Positions 1 to 6,358 of a stretch of DNA of 32,688 nt are shown here, in pieces. The DNA lies in the IMG/VR virus record IMGVR_UViG_3300032931_000365, positions 1-32,688 of that record, one strand, 5' to 3'. Both the position numbers and the translations under genes were made by a program. Below the pieces are notes generated by a model that did no database searches, was not told the DNA's origin, and worked only from the letters and a program-made list of their open reading frames with translations. Numbering within the stretch: position 1 is the first letter of the stretch; each line of letters starts with the position of its first letter. The DNA comes from a virus.

Positions 1-241
1 CGACCAGCAGCGTCGCTCCGGAATAAAGCCGGTCCGGATCCAGGTACCGGGCCCGGTAGCTTGTTATCCGGACCTTCATTTTTCGCTGGGGCGCCAGATC
101 CGGGATCCGCTTCCCAATGTCGGCCAGGGCCGCGATGATCATCCATTCGTAGGCCTCCAGGATCCGGGCCCGCTTCGCCCAATGGCTCCGGAGGATAACG
201 TTCCCACTATGAATAGGTTCCCCGATCGTCATCATTATCAT
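1..241 (-). CDS. RusA-like Holliday junction resolvase, C-terminus cut by window edge
   Basis: The reading frame opens at the ATG at 241 and runs off the left edge, giving 80 residues. The visible part has the layout of RusA-type resolvases: an N-terminal GEPIHSGN strand, basic residues, an amphipathic helix, a KVRITSYRAR strand and then YLDPDRL. That last stretch corresponds to the acidic region where RusA proteins place metal-binding aspartates, and LLVD follows. RusA enzymes resolve branched DNA during phage recombination and before packaging. The start overlaps the stop of the preceding gene (ATGA), so it belongs to the replication operon. The family call rests on motif layout only; the catalytic C-terminal half is outside the window. 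Several ATGs in the first four codons make the exact start uncertain. Confidence 0.55.
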   Translation of the reverse strand, partial: MIMMTIGEPIHSGNVILRSHWAKRARILEAYEWMIIAALADIGKRIPDLAPQRKMKVRITSYRARYLDPDRLYSGATLLV

Positions 242-468
242 TTTTTCCGGTCCTTTCTCCGGCCGCCGCGTTCCAAATATTTTTTTATAATCGCCATCAA
301 GGGCGCCGCCGTGGGCCGCCTGTATTTCATTTTCCTCATGTGCCGGATCTCCCAGGGTCCCAGGTCCCAGGAATCGAAGACCGGGAGCGTCGGCAAATAT
401 ACGGAATGTCGAAATCGGAAGGTCGAAAACCCCCAATAATTTAGGTGCCAGCGGCCTGCGATCTTCAT
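238..468 (-). CDS. Small hypothetical protein, 76 aa
   Basis: I do not recognise this protein. It begins at ATG 468, overlapping the stop of the 52-residue gene before it (ATGA), and ends by overlapping the RusA-like start in the same way, which is the main support that it is a gene. The N-terminal half is rich in Trp, Phe and Tyr. The C-terminus ends in a strongly basic GGRRKDRKK, which could suit nucleic-acid binding. No good Shine-Dalgarno is seen, so translation probably depends on coupling. An inner Met (MKYRRPTAAPL) is an alternative start. Confidence 0.5.
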   Translation of the reverse strand: MKIAGRWHLNYWGFSTFRFRHSVYLPTLPVFDSWDLGPWEIRHMRKMKYRRPTAAPLMAIIKKYLERGGRRKDRKK

Positions 469-623
469 TTTTTAATTTGCTCTAAAAATTTCTCTGCTAT
501 TTCTCTCGCCCTTTTATCAATTGTTTTTTGGGCCTCTTTTTCTCCGAGCTGAAATCCTAACATGAAAGTGAGGGCCTCGACGATGACGCCCAAAAAAATG
601 ATTACCAAGATCGAAAAATTCAT
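465..623 (-). CDS. Small single-pass membrane protein, 52 aa
   Basis: This short frame starts with ATG at 623 and stops at 465. Both ends are ATGA overlaps with the neighbouring genes, so it fills exactly the space between them. Residues about 4 to 24 form one continuous hydrophobic segment (ILVIIFLGVIVEALTFMLG), followed by a charged amphipathic tail ending EQIKK. It is therefore probably a small inner-membrane protein with a cytoplasmic helix. It lies in the replication operon. Function is unknown; membrane attachment of replication or a superinfection role are only guesses. Confidence 0.6.
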   Translation of the reverse strand: MNFSILVIIFLGVIVEALTFMLGFQLGEKEAQKTIDKRAREIAEKFLEQIKK

Positions 624-838
624 TTTTTAATCTCCTCAAGGAATCTTCGTAGGTCGACCAGGCAGGCTTTGTTCCAGATCGTTTCGCCGCAAGGGAAAAA
701 AGCGTATTGCCTCCAGGCACCGTACCATCGAATTTGGCCGAGCTTGTCTCCCCGGCTTTTTGATAAAACATCATAGACGTCTGTCCTGGGAAGCGTGGCC
801 ACTTTTAAAAATTCTAAATATTTACTTTCCATCTTCAT
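620..838 (-). CDS. Conserved-looking small phage protein, 72 aa
   Basis: The gene begins at ATG 838, overlapping the stop of the helicase-loader-like gene, and ends overlapping the membrane-protein gene. The central part, with LGQIRWYGAWRQYAFFP followed by a Cys and RRFLEEI, resembles a group of short phage proteins of unknown function that I recall from many phage replication regions, having a single Trp-rich beta unit and a terminal helix. I cannot assign a role. The compact size and operon position suggest an accessory replication or host-takeover protein. The alternative start at the third codon (Met) would change little. Confidence 0.65.
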   Translation of the reverse strand: MKMESKYLEFLKVATLPRTDVYDVLSKSRGDKLGQIRWYGAWRQYAFFPCGETIWNKACLVDLRRFLEEIKK

Positions 839-1386
839 GTCCCTTCCCTTGTCGGGATCTTCTCGGCGATTTGTTTTATCCTTTCCCTTGTTTCGGCAAG
901 CTGTTTTAGTAATGTCGTTTCAATCTCTTCCGGTTTTCTAAAATCCGTTCGCAAAAGGGATTTGAAACATTCCATGAAATGCTTCCGATCAAAAGCCTCG
1001 CTTTTTGGATCAGTTTCCCCGAATCTTTGCCAACTGCCAAAGGCAATCCGAATAGTCTCATTAAGCAAAGGATCTCCGTGTTTTTCTTCCACCAAATGAA
1101 TGGCTGAACATGCTTCGTTCCATGCCCGGAGAGCGCGAATCTCATTCTTATCTTCTCTATTTCCTTCGCCAAGAAGCGTAAGAAATTCAAAGGGCAAAGG
1201 AAAGGTAGAGATTTTTTTTGTCCTCATAATGGTATCGGCAACGCCACAAATATCTGCAAATGAATAAGGAGATAGAACGTCAAAGTATATCGCAATCTTC
1301 TCTTTTGAAATCGGTTTCCCAGGTACAAAAATATCCTGAAAATATGCCATTAATTTAGCAAAGGCCATCTTGTCTTGATCCGTCAT
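835..1386 (-). CDS. Helicase-loader-like replication protein, 183 aa
   Basis: I place the start at ATG 1386, which overlaps the initiator stop (ATGA). The longer frame upstream is only the antisense reading of the initiator end. The N-terminal 70 residues (AFAKLMAYFQDIF, then ISKEKIAIYFDVLSPYS, ADTIMRTKKISTFPLPFEFL) match the all-helical pattern of phage helicase loaders of the G39P type and of small proteins next to initiators. The pattern is a short helix bundle, 'yfdvL', then a FP-containing turn. The C-terminus is a charged helix. Loaders of this kind deliver the replicative helicase to the origin. The assignment combines fold pattern with location directly behind the initiator; it is not proven by any catalytic motif. 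Confidence 0.55.
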   Translation of the reverse strand: MTDQDKMAFAKLMAYFQDIFVPGKPISKEKIAIYFDVLSPYSFADICGVADTIMRTKKISTFPLPFEFLTLLGEGNREDKNEIRALRAWNEACSAIHLVEEKHGDPLLNETIRIAFGSWQRFGETDPKSEAFDRKHFMECFKSLLRTDFRKPEEIETTLLKQLAETRERIKQIAEKIPTREGT

Positions 1387-2192
1387 TTTCTCTTTGCCTC
1401 CCCCTCTTTCAACCAGTCCCTTATCCCCGAATATTGATCTGAGCCCTTCGCCTTCATCCAAAGCTGGTCCCACTTCTCGCGCAGCTTCGGCATGGAAAGG
1501 ATGTTTCCCTTCCAAAAATTATCAGCTTGGCAGAATCTAATGACAGCCTCGATTTCTTCCGGAGTCCGCTTATCCCGGTCCCTCAGCAATCTGCATTGGC
1601 GAATCCATTCTTCCTGTCTTTTCGGGGTGAGTCGTTTTATCGTGGAAGATTCAGGATTATTTTCTATCATCAAATCAATCAAAACCTGGACGAGTTTTAT
1701 GTCTATTTCACAACCCCCTTTGTTCTTCTCTTGGTCTTTATTCTTAGAAGAAAGAGAAGAAGAAGCAGAAGCAGAGTGTCCGTGACTGTCACATTCTGTC
1801 ACGCTGATGTCACGCTCTGTCACGCTTTTCACCGCTTTTCTATGCCTTCTCTGCCTGACAGCATCGTTCTTCATCGAATAGGTGAAAGCCCTGTATTTTC
1901 CGTAATTTATAACAAAATAGCCGCCGTCGACCCGCTTGATCCTCCGGCCTTCTTCGGCCAGACCTCTCGATCTTGGATCCGGCTTCTCCAGAATTTCAAG
2001 AGCTTTATCGGTTATTCCTAAACTCAGATGGCAAACGGAAGATAAAAAAACAGAAGAAACTTTGGCGATCCCATCCGGACCGCAAGAGGCGAGAAGGCCA
2101 ATCCAAATCTTGAAAGTGGCGGGATCTTCCATCATGATCGAAGATTGTAGAATTCCCTCATCGAGTTTAGTAAATCCCAAATTAATACCCAT
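1383..2192 (-). CDS. Phage replication initiator (replisome organiser type), 269 aa
   Basis: Residues 1 to about 105 form the winged-helix domain seen in many phage replication proteins: FTKLDEGILQSSI, then KIWIGLLASCGPDG, KVSSVFLSSVCHLS and a GRRI-VDGGYFVINYGKYR ending. A low-complexity linker (about 125 to 150, Ser-rich) leads to a C-terminal domain. That domain contains RLTPKRQEEW, EAVIRFCQADNFWKGNILS and LREKWDQL, typical of DnaT or DnaD-like helicase-recruiting tails. The protein is expected to bind origin DNA and recruit the helicase loader encoded next. Its linker DNA carries iterons. The ATG at 2192 follows a GGAGGGG ribosome site ten bases upstream, which a leader stem can mask. Linker composition differs from the rest of the protein. 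Confidence 0.8.
   Translation of the reverse strand: MGINLGFTKLDEGILQSSIMMEDPATFKIWIGLLASCGPDGIAKVSSVFLSSVCHLSLGITDKALEILEKPDPRSRGLAEEGRRIKRVDGGYFVINYGKYRAFTYSMKNDAVRQRRHRKAVKSVTERDISVTECDSHGHSASASSSLSSKNKDQEKNKGGCEIDIKLVQVLIDLMIENNPESSTIKRLTPKRQEEWIRQCRLLRDRDKRTPEEIEAVIRFCQADNFWKGNILSMPKLREKWDQLWMKAKGSDQYSGIRDWLKEGEAKRK
1787..1826 (-). repeat. Iteron array inside the initiator gene, candidate replication origin
   Basis: On the plus strand TGTCAC occurs at 1787, 1797, 1808 and 1818, spaced 10, 11 and 10 bases. On the coding strand these appear as a 21-base direct repeat beginning AGCGTGACAGA, encoding SVTERDI then SVTECDS. The spacing of one DNA helical turn puts all copies on one face, as expected for an initiator binding array. 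A pyrimidine-rich tract (1741 to 1776, encoding SASASSSLSS) adjoins it and could be the melting region. Lambda-type phages also keep their origin inside the initiator gene. That the repeat works as an origin is inferred. Confidence 0.55.
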
Positions 2193-2289
2193 AAATAAAT
2201 AACCCCTCCGCGTTCGTCCGATGAAGCACTTGCCCGGGTGGGGCTAAGAACGGACTACTAACTTCGGGGTTATTTTGTTTCTTGTTCAT
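2182..2289 (-). CDS. Possible 35-residue ORF in the initiator leader
   Basis: A short frame starts at ATG 2289 and ends at TAA 2182, overlapping the first codons of the initiator in another frame. It reads MNKKQNNPEV, a middle with SPFLAPPGQV, and ends GLFIYGY. There is no Shine-Dalgarno; the bases just before it are CACCTCC, the complement of one. It spans all arms of the leader structure, so its translation would alter initiator expression. It may simply be non-coding leader, and I give it low confidence. Confidence 0.2.
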   Translation of the reverse strand: MNKKQNNPEVSSPFLAPPGQVLHRTNAEGLFIYGY

Positions 2290-2302
2290 GGAGGTGCTTC
2301 AT
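2193..2302 (-). promoter_or_regulatory. Two-state leader of the replication operon with a leaderless 10-residue peptide
   Basis: Two perfect complementary pairs are interleaved. ATGAAGCAC (2294 to 2302) pairs with GTGCTTCAT (2221 to 2229), and AAATAACCCC (2266 to 2275) pairs with GGGGTTATTT (2197 to 2206). Their order makes them exclusive hairpins, or a pseudoknot. The second pair covers the initiator Shine-Dalgarno GGAGGGG. A ten-codon frame (MKHLHEQETK) begins at about the predicted transcription start and stops at a TAA inside the masking arm. A ribosome ending there would therefore free the site. The arms are seen directly; the switch is inferred. Confidence 0.5.
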
Positions 2303-2308
2303 GGTCAA

Positions 2309-2337
2309 ACGATAATAAATTATTCACGGCTTGTCAA
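2309..2337 (-). promoter_or_regulatory. Sigma70-type promoter of the replication operon
   Basis: On the minus strand TTGACA (2332 to 2337) is followed after exactly 17 bases by TATCGT (2309 to 2314). The predicted start is near 2302, at the A of an ATG. The -35 sits in the palindrome GCTTGACAAGC, which is shared with the regulator promoter at 5789 to 5794. The upstream operon ends in a terminator just before it, so independent transcription is likely. Confidence 0.75.
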
Positions 2338-2338
2338 G

Positions 2339-2404
2339 CAAAGAAAAGGCGCCGGGTTAGGATGCTTCGTTCGCGACCGCTCCACCCTTGTACCTCCGGC
2401 GCCT
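2339..2404 (-). terminator. Long-loop intrinsic terminator after the recombination operon
   Basis: AGGCGCCGG (2396 to 2404) and CCGGCGCCT (2347 to 2355) form a perfect 9-base-pair stem followed directly by TTTTCTTT on the minus strand. The loop of about 40 bases is unusually long. The position, right after the stop of the zinc-ribbon gene and before the next promoter, fits termination of the upstream operon. Confidence 0.65.
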
Positions 2405-2417
2405 GGTTCTGCATTTG

Positions 2418-2648
2418 TCAGCGCCTCCCGAGTTCGATCTTCATCTCTGCGATTTCGTTTTCCAGAAAAGCCCGGGTGTTTTCGTTTCCCGTTTTGAGGT
2501 TCAGGATCCGCATCTCCTGTTTTTGGATGTAGCTTTCGTGCTCCTCGATCGTCCGGGTTTGGTCCTTGATTTTCTGCTCGAGTCGCTTAAAACAAAACTC
2601 GCAATAAAAGGGCCCGTTCCCGGTGCCTTGGCATTTGTCGCAGGTCAT
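2418..2648 (-). CDS. Zinc-ribbon plus coiled-coil protein, 76 aa
   Basis: The N-terminus carries two CxxC pairs (CDKC near residue 3 and CEFC near residue 16), a spacing typical of a small zinc knuckle like those of DnaJ-type or zinc-ribbon proteins. The rest, from residue 22, is an uninterrupted charged helix (KRLEQKIKDQTRTIEEHESY and on) with coiled-coil character. It starts at ATG 2648, overlapping the stop of the nuclease gene, and is the last gene of its operon. A DNA-binding or protein-bridging role in recombination is plausible from context. No specific family is recognised. Confidence 0.65.
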   Translation of the reverse strand: MTCDKCQGTGNGPFYCEFCFKRLEQKIKDQTRTIEEHESYIQKQEMRILNLKTGNENTRAFLENEIAEMKIELGRR

Positions 2649-3841
2649 TTTGGTTCCTCTTTTAATCCGGCCGAGAATTCGCGGTCCTCTTTTTCGGCCG
2701 CCGCCTTCGCCATGCTCCGCCTTCTTTCTTTCTGCGGCCCGATCCGTTTGATCGATGTGCTCTTTGTCTCTTTTTTCTTAGCGAAGGCCTCCTCGATTTT
2801 CTCGATCTCTGCCTCGGCCTCCGGTGTCAGATCGATCTTCTTTTTCTTCGTGATTTTGGTTTGGATCTCGATGTCGTTAATGATCCCGTTCTGCCCGTAG
2901 TATTTTCCCGGCTTTTCATCATCGCCGACGAGCTTTTCCTTGATCTCATCAAAATCCTTTTTGGCTTTTTTGGCCGCGTCTTGCAGCTCCAGGTAATATT
3001 CAAGAAGGACCGTTTCGCTCTGTTCGATCGGGATAAATTCGGATGTCCGGATCGGTCTGCAAATTGCATTGAATCCGCACATCGAGCACGTGTCGGGCTC
3101 GTATGGAATGGGGGCTGGAAAGGTCCCGGCTGCGACATGGCGGTTGACCGCCTCGGCCATCGCCTTGTCCCGGGCGAAAAGGTCCGGGTCAAAGACCATG
3201 GGCATGATCCGGGGGCGTCGGCCGAATGTCTTTAAAATTAAAAGCCCTCCCGGCAGGCGATGCCCGACGAGGTAAATATTGAGCTGGGTGGTGTGCTTTC
3301 GGATCCAGAATTTGGGGTGGTTTTTGATATCCCAAATCGTCCGGGTCCCTTCCCAATAAATCGGGTTGATTGATTTGACTTCGACCGGGATCTCCCGGAT
3401 CCTTTCAAAGAAACGCTGATATTTAGCTGGGGTTTCGATCATTCCGTCGATCTTGCCGGTTAGCAAGATGTCCGCCAGCTCGACCCGGGTTTGGGCCTTG
3501 ACGAGCGTAAAGCCGACTTCGTCCAGAATTGCCCTGGTCCGCTTCTCCTGGTCCTGGCCCTCTTTGACCCGCCAGAGGCCGTCCAAGTCCATCCGGCGTT
3601 CCTCTCTCCAGCGGGTCCGCTTAAATGTTAAATTAAGGGCGCAGGGGTGCCCGATTTCCGAGGCCCAATTCGATTTTGAATGGTTCCAGGGGTCGTGGTC
3701 CTCTGCAATCGCGTTGTCGAGCTTGGCGCCAATCTCGGCCGCCAATAAACAAAGGCCGCCGTAGATCTTCGCTTCAGGTTTTACTTCCGGGGGTCGGGGA
3801 GGAAAAATTTCAAGGGTGCCTTGCATTCCTTGTTCGGTCAT
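2645..3841 (-). CDS. PD-(D/E)XK nuclease of the Cas4/RecB exonuclease type, 398 aa
   Basis: The core nuclease motifs are visible: D132 in TGKIDG, E154 and K156 in PVEVKS, and a QLNIY motif (Q186, Y190) typical of RecB-family nucleases. C67 together with C252, C255 and C261 (CSMCGFNAIC) matches the four cysteines that hold the 4Fe-4S cluster of Cas4 and AddB-type enzymes. The expected activity is ssDNA or dsDNA end resection, supplying a recombination or annealing partner. The C-terminal 130 residues add lysine-rich helices (from about 280) not needed for catalysis, perhaps for partner binding. The ATG at 3841 overlaps the upstream stop. No CRISPR array is present, so this is a phage recombination enzyme rather than an adaptation protein. 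Confidence 0.8.
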   Translation of the reverse strand: MTEQGMQGTLEIFPPRPPEVKPEAKIYGGLCLLAAEIGAKLDNAIAEDHDPWNHSKSNWASEIGHPCALNLTFKRTRWREERRMDLDGLWRVKEGQDQEKRTRAILDEVGFTLVKAQTRVELADILLTGKIDGMIETPAKYQRFFERIREIPVEVKSINPIYWEGTRTIWDIKNHPKFWIRKHTTQLNIYLVGHRLPGGLLILKTFGRRPRIMPMVFDPDLFARDKAMAEAVNRHVAAGTFPAPIPYEPDTCSMCGFNAICRPIRTSEFIPIEQSETVLLEYYLELQDAAKKAKKDFDEIKEKLVGDDEKPGKYYGQNGIINDIEIQTKITKKKKIDLTPEAEAEIEKIEEAFAKKKETKSTSIKRIGPQKERRRSMAKAAAEKEDREFSAGLKEEPK

Positions 3842-4947
3842 TTCTTCTCATCCGCGAAAGGAAGGCCCTGGTCCTCCTCCGCTTCGGCCGTGGGCTCCTC
3901 ATCGGTCTTGGCCGTGTCCGCAACATCCTCGAGAGCTGCTTTTTCTTCGCCTTCGTCTATGTCTGTCACGATCCCGGTTTTCTTTTCGATCTTCGGTCCG
4001 GGGGCAGTCGGATCGGCACCATGCTCCGCTTCGGCCAACATTTTTCCCAAATCGGCGGGGGCTGCGTCGTGGCGATAGCCATAAACTGTCGCCGTAGCCA
4101 TCCAACCCTGGGCGCTTTGCTTTGCGATAACCCGGGCGATCCCAATGGCCGGGTGATCCTTCAGAATGTTCCGGTCGACGATCGTCTGCGCTATCCGGTC
4201 CCCGAATCGCTGGCGCTGCGTGTGCTCCTCCAGACAGTCCAGAATTGCCTGGTCCTCGTAATTAATCCAAAGTCCGAGCGGAGGCTGGGTCGAGAAGAAG
4301 GCCCAGGATCCCTTCATCGTCGGGGTCTTGTCCTTGATCCCGTAGACCGCGCAATCCGGGAATTCCTTTTTTCCGGTCGGGCGCCCATCCTTCCATTCCT
4401 GTCTTTTCATCTTGGCCTGAATGCTCTGGATGAAATAAGTATAAATGTTGTAGAAAAGGGTTTTGTCGACGGCGACCAGCGTTCCGGCCGGGGTGTATCC
4501 GAATCCGATTTTTCGAAGGTTCACGGCCGTAATTGCTTTAGTTTCCGGATCCCTTTCGATAAAAGGGTTCGGCCGCTCTTTGCCGTCGACGATGACAGCC
4601 TGGGGGCTTAAGATTGTGATCCCGGCGACCTTATTGAGCTGCGTGTACCCGGCCGAGGAAATCGAAAAATCCCGCGTTGCCGGGCCCTGGTCCTGTTCTT
4701 CATCTTCGGGATATTGACTTGTCGCCGGGTCCCCTCTTTTCTGTTTCTGTTTTCCTTTCCATCCTTTTCCCGGCAGGCTGTAGAGGTGCCCCATTTTCTC
4801 GAAGAGCGAAATGTCGGCTTTGATCGGCCGCATGATAGCGCCGGTCTTGTCGGCTTTGATGTAGACCGTTCCGAAATCGGCGGTCAGGGCGACGACCGAT
4901 TTCTTCTCCGGCTTTTCGGGCGGTTGCTTCTTGAGTTTCTCAGTCAC
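3838..4947 (-). CDS. Unknown 369-aa protein, candidate ssDNA-binding or annealing partner of the nuclease
   Basis: I do not recognise the family. The start is GTG at 4947, with GGAGG nine bases upstream, overlapping the previous stop by a few bases. The protein has a lysine and proline-rich N-terminus, a basic stretch GKGWKGKQKQKRG near residue 60, and a folded middle (about 95 to 290, including GITILSPQAVIVDGKERPNPF and IGFGYTPAGTLVAVDKTL). It ends in a very acidic tail (EGEEKAALEDVADTAKTDEE) holding GLPF. Acidic tails of this kind are common in phage ssDNA-binding proteins. Direct coupling to a Cas4-type nuclease suggests a recombination partner, replacing RecT or Erf. This is inference from position and composition. 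Confidence 0.5.
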   Translation of the reverse strand: MTEKLKKQPPEKPEKKSVVALTADFGTVYIKADKTGAIMRPIKADISLFEKMGHLYSLPGKGWKGKQKQKRGDPATSQYPEDEEQDQGPATRDFSISSAGYTQLNKVAGITILSPQAVIVDGKERPNPFIERDPETKAITAVNLRKIGFGYTPAGTLVAVDKTLFYNIYTYFIQSIQAKMKRQEWKDGRPTGKKEFPDCAVYGIKDKTPTMKGSWAFFSTQPPLGLWINYEDQAILDCLEEHTQRQRFGDRIAQTIVDRNILKDHPAIGIARVIAKQSAQGWMATATVYGYRHDAAPADLGKMLAEAEHGADPTAPGPKIEKKTGIVTDIDEGEEKAALEDVADTAKTDEEPTAEAEEDQGLPFADEKK

Positions 4948-5380
4948 GGGGATCCGCCTCCGATTTCGGTTCTTTCATGGTGTTGATCGTATCCTTTTCG
5001 ACCGAATCAAAAAATTCCTCCGCTTTTTTGGCTTTCGCTTCCTCGACGATCTCCGGGAGCACCGCTTCTGAAAAACTCTCACCTCTCCCCATCCGTTCCT
5101 GGACGCGACCGATCGTCTCGCCGAGTTTCTTGGCCGTCATCAAATCGCCCGTGATCGTGATCTCTTTGTCGGCGCCGGAAAGCATGGCCAGGTATTGCTG
5201 ATCGGTGACCGCGTTCAAAGCCTCGATTTTGGCCGTGACCGTTTCCGCAATCTTCTTATAAAGACCGCGGTCGTTGTAATCCGGCTCCCGTTTGGTGGTG
5301 ACCGTAATTGAGCCGGTTGCCCTGCTGAGAATGCTGGCGATCCGCGTCAGCTCTCTCAGCTCCTCTGTGATTTTTGACAT
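4940..5380 (-). CDS. Hypothetical protein, 146 aa, helical
   Basis: The gene starts at ATG 5380 behind a TAGGAGGATTTC ribosome site, second in the regulator operon. The sequence is mostly charged helices: an N-terminal SKITEELRELTRIASIL, a central segment with EALNAVTDQQYLAML and DLMTAKKLGETIG, and an acidic or lysine-rich C-terminus (EEAKAKKAEEFFDSVEKD). There is no membrane segment and no cysteine pair. It may assist the nuclease or the 369-residue protein, with which it overlaps. Function unknown. Confidence 0.7.
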   Translation of the reverse strand: MSKITEELRELTRIASILSRATGSITVTTKREPDYNDRGLYKKIAETVTAKIEALNAVTDQQYLAMLSGADKEITITGDLMTAKKLGETIGRVQERMGRGESFSEAVLPEIVEEAKAKKAEEFFDSVEKDTINTMKEPKSEADPRD

Positions 5381-5411
5381 GAAATCCTCCTAAAATAAAA
5401 TTTGATTTCGC

Positions 5412-5705
5412 TTATGCTCCCAACCGTTCGATTTTCTTTTCGAGGGCGTGGAGCTTTTTGGTCAAGGCCAGCAATTCAAGATGGCTGGGCTTGATAATTC
5501 CCAGGTATTTGGCGACCGCGATGGCCGCTTCGTTGGTAGGCTCTACAGTATTATGGATCCAATTATAAAAAGTCTGCCGAGAAATTTTCGTCACCTTTGA
5601 CATCTCTTTAATTTCTATGCCTTGCCGTCGAATAATCTTTTTGAAATTTATTCCGGTGAGGCAGGTTTTAAGGAAATTTAATTCCTGTAATTTTTTGGGG
5701 TTCAT
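5412..5705 (-). CDS. Helix-turn-helix transcription regulator, 97 aa
   Basis: Residues about 31 to 51 (EIKEMSKVTKISRQTFYNWI) form a clear XRE-like helix-turn-helix, with the recognition helix SRQTFYNWI. They are followed by a helix EAAIAVAKYLGI and a C-terminal leucine-rich helix (HLELLALTKKLHALEKKIE) suited to dimerisation. The start is ATG 5705 with a near-perfect AGGAGG and five-base spacer. It is the first gene behind its own promoter, with direct repeats in the leader that also occur at the promoter of the small-gene operon. It is therefore a good candidate for a Cro or CI-like regulator that controls itself and the 8844 promoter. With no integrase seen, a temperate lifestyle cannot be claimed. 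Confidence 0.8.
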   Translation of the reverse strand: MNPKKLQELNFLKTCLTGINFKKIIRRQGIEIKEMSKVTKISRQTFYNWIHNTVEPTNEAAIAVAKYLGIIKPSHLELLALTKKLHALEKKIERLGA

Positions 5706-5732
5706 GAATTCCTCCTGGGGAGCGTTTTACGC

Positions 5733-5752
5733 GTCAAATTGCCTGTCAAATT
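5733..5752 (-). promoter_or_regulatory. Candidate operator: 12-base direct repeats in the regulator leader
   Basis: On the plus strand GTCAAATT occurs at 5733 and again at 5745, one every 12 bases. The same CTGTCAAAT word and the same 12-base period occur at the small-gene promoter (8839 and 8851). The site lies downstream of the predicted start, where binding would block elongation, as in autoregulation by the adjacent HTH protein. Binding is inferred. Confidence 0.45.
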
Positions 5753-5765
5753 TGGCATCATCCTT

Positions 5766-5794
5766 ATATTAAGGATCCCGCCTTGGCTTGTCAA
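5766..5794 (-). promoter_or_regulatory. Sigma70-type promoter of the regulator and recombination operon
   Basis: On the minus strand TTGACA (5789 to 5794) is followed after 17 bases by TAATAT (5766 to 5771). It lies between the terminator of the small-gene operon and the regulator start. The -35 is embedded in GCTTGACAAGCC, a 12-base word also found at the replication promoter. Predicted start is near 5759. Confidence 0.7.
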
Positions 5795-5815
5795 GCGGTT
5801 TTTCTCCCATTTTCC

Positions 5816-5849
5816 AAAAAAAAAGGCGGGGGGATTTCTCCCGCCCGCC
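5816..5849 (-). terminator. Strong intrinsic terminator of the small-gene operon
   Basis: On the minus strand GGCGGG, a bulged C, GGGA, a GAAA loop and TCCCCCCGCC make a GC-rich stem of ten pairs, followed at once by nine T residues. It stands 15 bases after the last small gene and before the next promoter. Confidence 0.9.
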
Positions 5850-5864
5850 TTCGGATCCTGGTCA

Positions 5865-6059
5865 TTATTTGAGGGGGCCCAGGGCGTCGATTTCGTCTTG
5901 TAGCTCTTTCATCCGGAGCCGCTCGGGCGATAACGTCGGGTTCAATTTGGGCGCCATCGCTCGGGCCTCCTCTCGCTTCTTGTCCTTCGCGGCCTGAATC
6001 CTGGCCAGGGCTTCTTGTGTCATCGGTTGGTGCGGTCGGATCCGGCGTCGCCCGTTCAT
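5865..6059 (-). CDS. Small basic hypothetical protein, 64 aa
   Basis: Last gene of the small-gene operon, starting at ATG 6059 in an ATGA overlap with the gene before it. The N-terminus is arginine-rich (NGRRRIRPHQP), followed by helical segments with many Lys, Arg and Glu (QAAKDKKREEARAM and MKELQDEIDALGPLK). No domain is recognised. It is followed after 15 bases by the intrinsic terminator. Confidence 0.65.
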   Translation of the reverse strand: MNGRRRIRPHQPMTQEALARIQAAKDKKREEARAMAPKLNPTLSPERLRMKELQDEIDALGPLK

Positions 6060-6358
6060 TCGGTGCCTCCCTTCTGTGCTTTCTTCGCCGCTTCGTAGTA
6101 CGGATCCTTGTCCTCCTCTGCTTCTTCCGGCTCCATAAAGGTTGGCGGCCCGATCTCGATCTCCGTTTGTCGAGGATGGTCCTGGAGCTTAATGCTCCCG
6201 ATCCGGGCCCGGCCCGGGTGCCCAGGACGCGGGATGACCGTCCCAGCCCAGCGGATCTTCGACCAGATCCGATCCAGGGCGTCCATGGCCGTTTCTTTAG
6301 TCAGGCCCTCTGCTTCGAATTCGATGATCAATCGGCCTTCGATCCTGATTTTCTTCAT
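6056..6358 (-). CDS. Hypothetical protein, 100 aa
   Basis: The start is ATG 6358, overlapping the stop of the 59-residue gene; its own stop overlaps the next start. It begins with a beta strand (KKIRIEGRLIIEFEAEG), a helix (KETAMDALDRIWSKI) and another strand region, then an acidic stretch EPEEAEEDKDP. The strand-helix-strand order resembles small ferredoxin-like folds, but I cannot name a family. A role in takeover of the host is possible, as for many small phage genes in such operons. Confidence 0.65.
   Translation of the reverse strand: MKKIRIEGRLIIEFEAEGLTKETAMDALDRIWSKIRWAGTVIPRPGHPGRARIGSIKLQDHPRQTEIEIGPPTFMEPEEAEEDKDPYYEAAKKAQKGGTE

Noticed and set aside
2645-3841. Cas4-like nuclease as part of a CRISPR system
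   Set aside because: No repeats with spacers and no other cas genes; phage recombination is the simpler reading.
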